From positions 1 to 33,400 of the forward strand of contig JAQSWN010000058.1 in NCBI GenBank assembly GCA_029266615.1: a stretch of 33,400 nucleotides of DNA, written 5' to 3'. This document shows, one piece after another, positions 28,662 to 33,400 of this stretch; position 1 is the stretch's first letter, and every line of letters begins with the position of its first letter. Source of the DNA: Polyangiaceae bacterium (GTDB lineage Bacteria; Myxococcota_A; Polyangia; Polyangiales; Polyangiaceae). The notes beneath the pieces are model-generated. The model made no database searches. It was not told where the DNA came from and saw only the letters and a program-made list of their open reading frames with translations. Both the position numbers and the translations under genes were made by a program.

Positions 28662-30665
28662 CTATAGCACGCGACCGTACGACCAGTAATGCAGCACCGT
28701 GAGCAGTTGGGTTGCGTGCACCTCCACCGGCTGCAGGCCGGCCGTCGCGCTGGGTGACACGGCAATGGCAACCTCCTGAAATTGCCCGGGCTCGAAGTGC
28801 GCGGCCCCGACATCGGCGCCGGCCACGAAGAGGCGCAGCTCCCCGGTCCGCTCAGCCGAGAGCCTCATGACGAGCAGCCCGCCCGGCTGCACTCGAAGCT
28901 GGAACCGCTCGTGGTATCGCCGCCCGCGGCCACCGTCGTACCGACCCTGCCACCCTTCCACGAAATTGTCCTGCGCCGTGGTCGCGCCGAGCACATAGCC
29001 GTGGGCGGCCTCGCTCTCCAGATCTGCGACGTCCAGCTCGTCCAAGCGCGTCCGCGCCCGCACGCCCGGGAGGGGTTCTGCGCCGGAGCCGAGGCTCGTG
29101 TAGTCGGCGTGGCACGCGACCATCACGGGGCCGCCCAAGATCGTCGCGCCTTCTACGCGTCGCTCCGTCAGGCAATCGCCGAGCAGGCTCGGCACGCCGA
29201 ACCACTCTGGATAGACGATGAAGTGAGTCGGCAACGCCGCGCGTGGCATCCGCTCGTAGTGCTCGAAACGCGAGCCCGCGCCGGCAACCCAGTACCGCGC
29301 CTCACCGAGCGTCGTTAAGCCCACGATGTCGAAGGTCCGGCGCTCCGAGAAGTAGCTGATGGCGCCAGCGTCGTTCACGCCGATGCGCGCGTCCTTCGGT
29401 AAATGCTCGGCCGCGAAGCGCCCGAGCGACACTTGCTGCGCCGTGATCGCGGCCGCGCTCTGCGCCACGTCGCCCACCGAAATCGGCGCCAGCTGCGCAA
29501 AGCCGTAGCCGGCCGCGGCCGGCACCGCCAAACCGAGCCACCGCAGCTCTCGTCGCTTGGCGCGGAGCGGTTCCATGAGGAGCTCGCCGAGCGCGGCGAG
29601 CCCCAAGAGCCAAGGCGCGCTGAAGGGCCACAAATACCGGAGCCGGTTGACCAGAAATGTCTCGTAAGTCGTGGGCAGCAAAATGCCGAGCCCGACGACG
29701 CACAGGAACGCCGCGAGCGCCTTCGCCCCGCGCATTACCGCCATCGCTGCGAGCGCCGGCAAGCTCAGTAAGCCGACGAGCTTGTAACCCGTGGGGATGA
29801 AGGTCCACGACCACTGCCGACCATCCAAGAGCGTGCCGAAAAACAGCTCCACATTGGCCAGCACCGCCGCGCCCACCCGGCCCTCGTAGTACGGGTTCGT
29901 AAAAAGCCACTTGGCGAGCGTCGTCGTCTGCGTCGGGCTCCCGGTGAAGAGCCAATTGACGAACGGCACGCTGAGCGGCGCCACCAGCACAACCGCGGCC
30001 AGGAGCACGCGCCGTTTCCACGCTAGCGCCGCCCCGATACACAGCGCGGCCAGGGCTCCCTCGGGTCGCAGTGTAGCCGCGCACAGAGCCAATAAAACGA
30101 GCTCCCGTTCGCGCCACTTGCACCGTGGCACCTCCAGATACTCCGCCGCCCTCCGCGCGCTTCGCAGTAGTAGCCAGCCCAGCGGCACCACCTCCATCGC
30201 GCTCGCCGCAAACCACGTGTTCGCCGAGAACGTCAGCACCAGTAGTCCCCCCGCGCACGCCGCGGGCCGACTCAAAAAGCGCCGACCGAGCAGGAAAACC
30301 TCCGCCGCTTGCCCGAAAAGGGCGCCGAAGCCCAGCCCCCATGTCACCGCGGTCAGCCCCGGCGCCGACGCGCCCAGCCAAATCGCGGGTACGAGCAGAG
30401 CCGGCCAAAGGAGGCTGGTGGCCCCCGCGACCCGCGGCGCGCCGGCCACGTACTCGAAGGGCCGGAACTGGGCAAAGCTTCGGGCAAATTGGAAGTGGAT
30501 GTAGCTATCGTCGAGCGGAGCGCCGAGCGGCCCTCCCGTCGCCGCCGTCACCTCGCGGTAGGTCCACAGCGCGAGACCCAGCGCGCCTAGCCCCATTGCA
30601 ACGACGCACGCCGCATCGCGCCGTCTCTGTGCTACGGCTCCGCCGCCATCGTCGCCAAGCGCCAT
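28662..30665 (-). CDS. GT-C-like multi-pass membrane protein (probable glycosyltransferase)
   Basis: ATG 30663-30665 gives 667 residues and has TAGGAG 8 bases upstream. After the first membrane helix comes LDDSYIHFQFARSFAQFRPFEYV...GATSLLWPALL. This is the DD-containing first periplasmic loop shared by GT-C polyprenyl-phosphate sugar transferases such as the mycobacterial arabinosyltransferases. About ten hydrophobic helices fill residues 25-390. The last about 270 residues are a soluble periplasmic part ending in a beta-rich region. It likely transfers a sugar from a lipid carrier to an envelope target, though the acceptor cannot be predicted. It is the first gene of the quartet with the reductase, phosphatase and oxidoreductase. 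Confidence 0.75.
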   Translation of the reverse strand: MALGDDGGGAVAQRRRDAACVVAMGLGALGLALWTYREVTAATGGPLGAPLDDSYIHFQFARSFAQFRPFEYVAGAPRVAGATSLLWPALLVPAIWLGASAPGLTAVTWGLGFGALFGQAAEVFLLGRRFLSRPAACAGGLLVLTFSANTWFAASAMEVVPLGWLLLRSARRAAEYLEVPRCKWRERELVLLALCAATLRPEGALAALCIGAALAWKRRVLLAAVVLVAPLSVPFVNWLFTGSPTQTTTLAKWLFTNPYYEGRVGAAVLANVELFFGTLLDGRQWSWTFIPTGYKLVGLLSLPALAAMAVMRGAKALAAFLCVVGLGILLPTTYETFLVNRLRYLWPFSAPWLLGLAALGELLMEPLRAKRRELRWLGLAVPAAAGYGFAQLAPISVGDVAQSAAAITAQQVSLGRFAAEHLPKDARIGVNDAGAISYFSERRTFDIVGLTTLGEARYWVAGAGSRFEHYERMPRAALPTHFIVYPEWFGVPSLLGDCLTERRVEGATILGGPVMVACHADYTSLGSGAEPLPGVRARTRLDELDVADLESEAAHGYVLGATTAQDNFVEGWQGRYDGGRGRRYHERFQLRVQPGGLLVMRLSAERTGELRLFVAGADVGAAHFEPGQFQEVAIAVSPSATAGLQPVEVHATQLLTVLHYWSYGRVL

Positions 30666-31299
30666 GTCGTCCGCTCCTAACACGAAGCAAACGCCGAAGC
30701 CGATCTCGTATGCGCACGCCCCGCGCCTGCCGGAGGCGGATCCCATAAGCCTCGCGGACCTCGTGACTGCCGGCGCGCCGGTGGAGCTCGAGATCGGTCC
30801 GGGGCGAGGCGGGTTCCTGTTCGAGCGCCTCGCGGCGGTGCCGGACCTCTGCCTGCTCGGCTTCGAGATTCGTCGCAAGTGGGCCACCATCGTCGACGAC
30901 AAGCTCAAAGCCGCGGGCCTCGGTGCTCGCGCTCGCGTGTTCGCAGAGGACGCGCGCGTCGCGCTCCCACGTCTCCCGGCCGCCTCGCTGCAGCGCATCT
31001 ACATCCACTTCCCGGATCCGTGGTGGAAGAAGCGCCACGAAAAGCGCCTCGTCGTAAACCCCACGCTGCTTCCCAACGTCGCACGCGCCCTCGTCCCCGG
31101 AGGAGAGCTCTTCGTCCAGACGGACGTGGAAGATCGCGCCGCCGAATACCAATCCGCGATCGATGCGTTCGAAGGCCTCGTCCCGGTCCCCGGCGGGCCC
31201 CGCCTGGAAGAGAATCCTTTCCTCGCCCGCAGCCCGCGTGAGCACCGCGCCATCCAAGACGGCCTCCCCATCCACCGTCTCCTTTATCGCAAACCGTAA
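30664..31299 (+). CDS. trmB: tRNA (guanine-N7)-methyltransferase TrmB
   Basis: The enzyme makes m7G46 in the tRNA variable loop using S-adenosylmethionine. The 211-residue sequence shows the SAM-binding motif ELEIGPGRGGFLFE (from residue 41), GFEIRRKW and the TrmB signature RIYIHFPDPWWKKRHEKRRL-like segment (here KRHEKRLVV). The LFVQTDVEDRAAEY segment follows. The length is that of short TrmB proteins. The ATG at 30664 overlaps the start codon of the divergent membrane protein gene within CATG and has no clear Shine-Dalgarno, so a leaderless or short-leader message is possible. The next gene on this strand is 90 bp away. Confidence 0.93.
   Translation: MSSAPNTKQTPKPISYAHAPRLPEADPISLADLVTAGAPVELEIGPGRGGFLFERLAAVPDLCLLGFEIRRKWATIVDDKLKAAGLGARARVFAEDARVALPRLPAASLQRIYIHFPDPWWKKRHEKRLVVNPTLLPNVARALVPGGELFVQTDVEDRAAEYQSAIDAFEGLVPVPGGPRLEENPFLARSPREHRAIQDGLPIHRLLYRKP
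30674..30678 (-). promoter_or_regulatory. Shine-Dalgarno deciding the start of the membrane protein
   Basis: On the minus strand AGGAG is 8 bases before ATG 30663-30665. It lies inside codons 4-5 of trmB on the opposite strand, which supports the start that shares CATG with trmB. Confidence 0.6.
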
Positions 31300-31389
31300 G
31301 CCGTCGCGTACCGCTCGCGCAGCCTGCGGGAGCCGCCTCGTGCTGCGGCTTGCTCTGCCGCGAACAGCCAGGGTAGCCTGCCCGCAATC

Positions 31390-31899
31390 ATGCGACTTCG
31401 TGCGGCCTTCGCTTTGATCCTGGCGTGCGCCGGGTGCGCCACCTACCGGGAAGATCTGTACCGCGGCCAGCGCCTGTACGAAGACAACCAGTACGAACGC
31501 GCGCTCGCAGTGTGGCGTGCCCTCGAGCCGGACTCGGACTCGCTCAGCTTCAACGAGCAAGCGCGCTACGCGTACCTGCGCGGCATGACCGACTACCGCC
31601 TCGGCTTCCGCGCGGACTCGCGCCACTGGCTCGCGATCGCGAAAGCCATCGATCAAGAGCACGGCAGCGGCCTGAGCCCCGAGTGGAAGCAACGCCTGGA
31701 GGAGTCCCTCGAGGACCTCAACAAAGACGTATACGGCGGCGCCGAGCGCTTCGACAAAAGCCGCTCCACCTTCAAAGAGCACGTGAAGGAAGCCACGGAC
31801 GAAGGCACTCCCCAAAAGCCGAACGACGGCAAGTGCTACGCGAACGCAGACTGCGCCGAGGGTTACATCTGCGACAACAAGCAGTGCATCAAGCTTTGA
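31390..31899 (+). CDS. Small TPR-like lipoprotein with Cys module (paralogue of 15736-16191)
   Basis: The 169-residue protein has a short signal and lipobox CAGC (about residues 13-16). The following part has TPR-like hairpins: GQRLYEDNQYERALAVWRAL, ARYAYLRGMTDYRLGFRADSRHWLAIAKAI. A charged linker leads to a compact Cys module near the C-terminus, CYANADCAEGYICDNKQC, with the same C-DC-EG-x-C-C spacing as in the lipoprotein at 164-901. The first part is clearly related to the 15736-16191 lipoprotein, which lacks the Cys module. No function is known. A 6-bp hairpin AGCCGC/GCGGCT (31331-31350) stands in the gap behind trmB. Confidence 0.78.
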   Translation: MRLRAAFALILACAGCATYREDLYRGQRLYEDNQYERALAVWRALEPDSDSLSFNEQARYAYLRGMTDYRLGFRADSRHWLAIAKAIDQEHGSGLSPEWKQRLEESLEDLNKDVYGGAERFDKSRSTFKEHVKEATDEGTPQKPNDGKCYANADCAEGYICDNKQCIKL

Positions 31900-32051
31900 C
31901 TCGTAGCTTTGCTGGGTAGGGGGGCGCCGCTCCGTAAAGAGCGCGTCCGCACGTGCGTTCGTGGTGTCAGCTCAGCTCCCCCCGGCTGCGCCCGCCGCTA
32001 AACCGCGCCCGCGCGGCCCGTTAAGTCGAGCGCTCCTCGGGGCGATGGGCT

Positions 32052-33400
32052 ATGCCCAATCGGCTCCTCATGTCGAATACGTCGTCTTGGCTCGGTCAGG
32101 GCCTCGAGCATCAGAAGCGTGGGGAGCTCCAGCAGGCGCTCGCCTGCTATGCGCAGCTGCTCCGCGCGGACCCGCAGCACGCGCCGGCTTGGCAGCTCGT
32201 CGCCATGGTGCGAGCGAAGCTCGGAGCGTGGGAGGAGAGCCTCTTCGCCGCGGAGCAAGCGCTGCGGTACGCTCCGGACGACGCGCTCTCCTGGCGAAGC
32301 GCTGCGCAGGCGCTGTACCGCCTGGGACGGTTGCCCCAAGCGCTTCACGCCTACGACCGAGTGCTTGCCGCAACCCCGCAAGACGCCGGCGCTTGGCACG
32401 GAAGCTCCGTCATCCTCCTGCGAACCGGACGCGCGATCGACGCTCAGCAGCGCGCGACGCGGGCGGTCGCGCTCTCCCCAGACAACGCCAAGTACGTGGA
32501 ACACGAGCGGCATTGCTCCATCGCCGCGGTGCCAGACTGGCACTTCAACATGATGAACGACGAAGCGCGCAATCGTAGCTTCGCCCGCGCCATCGACCGC
32601 AGCGTGCAGCCCGGGATGACCGTGCTCGAGATCGGCACCGGCTCCGGCTTGCTCTCGCTGCTCGCCGCTCGCGGCCGCGAAGGCGTGGGCGGCGCCCAGC
32701 GCGTCGTCACGTGCGAGGCGAACCCCGTCATCGCCGCCGCCGCGCAGCGCATCATCGCTCAAAACGGCTGGAGCGACCGCATCACCGTCATCGCCAAGCC
32801 GTCGCACGAGCTGCAAGTAGGGGTGGACTTGGCGGAGCCTGCCGATCTGCTCATCAGCGAGACCTTTTCCGTGCAGGTGGTGGTGGAAGGCGCGCTCAGT
32901 ACGTTCGAGGACGCCAAGGCTCGCTTGCTCAAACCCGGCGCGCCCATCTTGCCTGCTCGTGCCCTGGTGCGCGGAGCGCTCGTCGGCGGCGAAGGCTTGG
33001 CGCAATCCGCCCGAGTGGGTAACGTGCTCGGTTTCGACCTCTCACCCTTCAACGAGTTTACGCCGCGGCAGCAGTACGTGAGTGCAGGGCAGCCCCTGCG
33101 CTGGCTGTCGGACCCCGCGACCCTGCTCCGCTTCGATCTGCAGAACGACGCCCATTTTCCCCCTGCGCGTCAGGAGCTTGCCGTCACGGCTACGGAGCCC
33201 GGCCTCTGCCAAGGCGTGCTTCAGTGGCTGCGCCTCGAGCACGACGACGAGAACGCGTACGAAGTTCTACCGGGCGCCACCAGCTCGGACGGGGGCGCGC
33301 GGCATTGGACTCCGGTTTGGTACCCATTCCCAACGCCGCTCATGGTGGAGCCGGGCCAGCCCGTCGCGTTGCGCGTCTCGCACAACCGGACCGGGCTCTC
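32052..33400 (+). CDS. TPR protein fused to a PRMT-like methyltransferase (3' end outside window)
   Basis: The frame opens at ATG 32052 (an in-frame stop lies at 32022-32024) and stays open through 449 codons to the window edge. Residues about 12-145 hold four TPR units (LGQGLEHQKRGELQQALACYAQLLRADP and similar). Residues 163-180 read WHFNMMNDEARNRSF, matching the block before the methyltransferase in PRMT7/PRMT9. Motif I is VLEIGTGSG (191-199) and acidic Glu222 follows. The double-Glu loop is LISETF...VVEGAL, with Glu270 and Glu279 nine residues apart as in PRMT1. His418-Trp419 in RHWTPVWYP fits the THW loop. The protein probably methylates arginine in a protein partner; the substrate is unknown. 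Confidence 0.85.
   Translation, partial: MPNRLLMSNTSSWLGQGLEHQKRGELQQALACYAQLLRADPQHAPAWQLVAMVRAKLGAWEESLFAAEQALRYAPDDALSWRSAAQALYRLGRLPQALHAYDRVLAATPQDAGAWHGSSVILLRTGRAIDAQQRATRAVALSPDNAKYVEHERHCSIAAVPDWHFNMMNDEARNRSFARAIDRSVQPGMTVLEIGTGSGLLSLLAARGREGVGGAQRVVTCEANPVIAAAAQRIIAQNGWSDRITVIAKPSHELQVGVDLAEPADLLISETFSVQVVVEGALSTFEDAKARLLKPGAPILPARALVRGALVGGEGLAQSARVGNVLGFDLSPFNEFTPRQQYVSAGQPLRWLSDPATLLRFDLQNDAHFPPARQELAVTATEPGLCQGVLQWLRLEHDDENAYEVLPGATSSDGGARHWTPVWYPFPTPLMVEPGQPVALRVSHNRTGL

Noticed and set aside
31331..31350. AGCCGC/GCGGCT hairpin after trmB as a terminator
   Set aside because: A 6-bp stem without T-run is expected by chance at this GC content; noted only in the neighbouring gene entry.
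30505..31815. 436-codon minus-strand frame across trmB
   Set aside because: Overlaps trmB and the lipoprotein gene entirely; the plus frames hold the conserved motifs.

Overview
The window is high-GC DNA with very dense coding. It looks like a chromosomal segment of a myxobacterium, probably of the Polyangiales type (inference from gene content, not from a marker gene). The supporting features are Cys-rich lipoproteins with Gly/Ser/Thr linkers, an ECF sigma / FecR / outer-membrane protein operon, an AgmX/PglI-type C-terminal domain, PrkA, a eukaryotic-like Ser/Thr kinase fused to a sigma-54 activator, an FHA-type sigma-54 activator, and many lipoproteins of unknown function. I see no tRNA, rRNA, CRISPR array, transposase or phage gene.

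Layout. 1-901: tail of one Cys-rich protein and a convergent Cys-rich lipoprotein. 998-3790: operon of ECF sigma factor, FecR-like anti-sigma and a probable beta-barrel protein. 3776-6077 (minus): AgmX-tailed repeat lipoprotein and a RibD-type reductase, divergent from an HxlR regulator (6163-6657). 6654-8897 (minus): polyphosphate kinase. 8898-9631: a mostly non-coding stretch with a decayed Cys-rich fragment and an odd CTAG cluster. 9692-13077: glycosidase-like lipoprotein, then PrkA. 13149-14840: LysR regulator divergent from a short-chain dehydrogenase. 14889-16191: two small lipoproteins, tail to tail. 16447-25515: a mirror-symmetric signalling locus. 25736-30665 (minus): tight four-gene operon (GT-C-like membrane protein, aldo/keto reductase, CysQ-like phosphatase, FAD oxidoreductase). 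30664-33400: TrmB, a small TPR/Cys-motif lipoprotein, and a TPR protein fused to a PRMT-like methyltransferase that runs off the window.

The best candidates for something undescribed are two. (1) At 16447-25515, an outer-membrane protein gene leads into a kinase-NTPase-TPR-GAF-sigma-54 activator of 1479 residues. It faces, across 4 bp, an FHA-GAF-sigma-54 activator preceded by a HEAT-repeat lipoprotein gene. A Thr kinase and a phospho-Thr-binding FHA protein, both on sigma-54 activators, suggest a paired circuit. (2) At 32052-33400, a bacterial TPR-PRMT with the double-Glu loop and HW motif resembles eukaryotic PRMT7/PRMT9 rather than ordinary bacterial methyltransferases.

A second theme is extreme compaction. 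Five of six convergent gene pairs overlap or are 4 bp apart, and two divergent genes share a CATG for both start codons. Transcription from one strand must therefore often enter the neighbouring gene in antisense.
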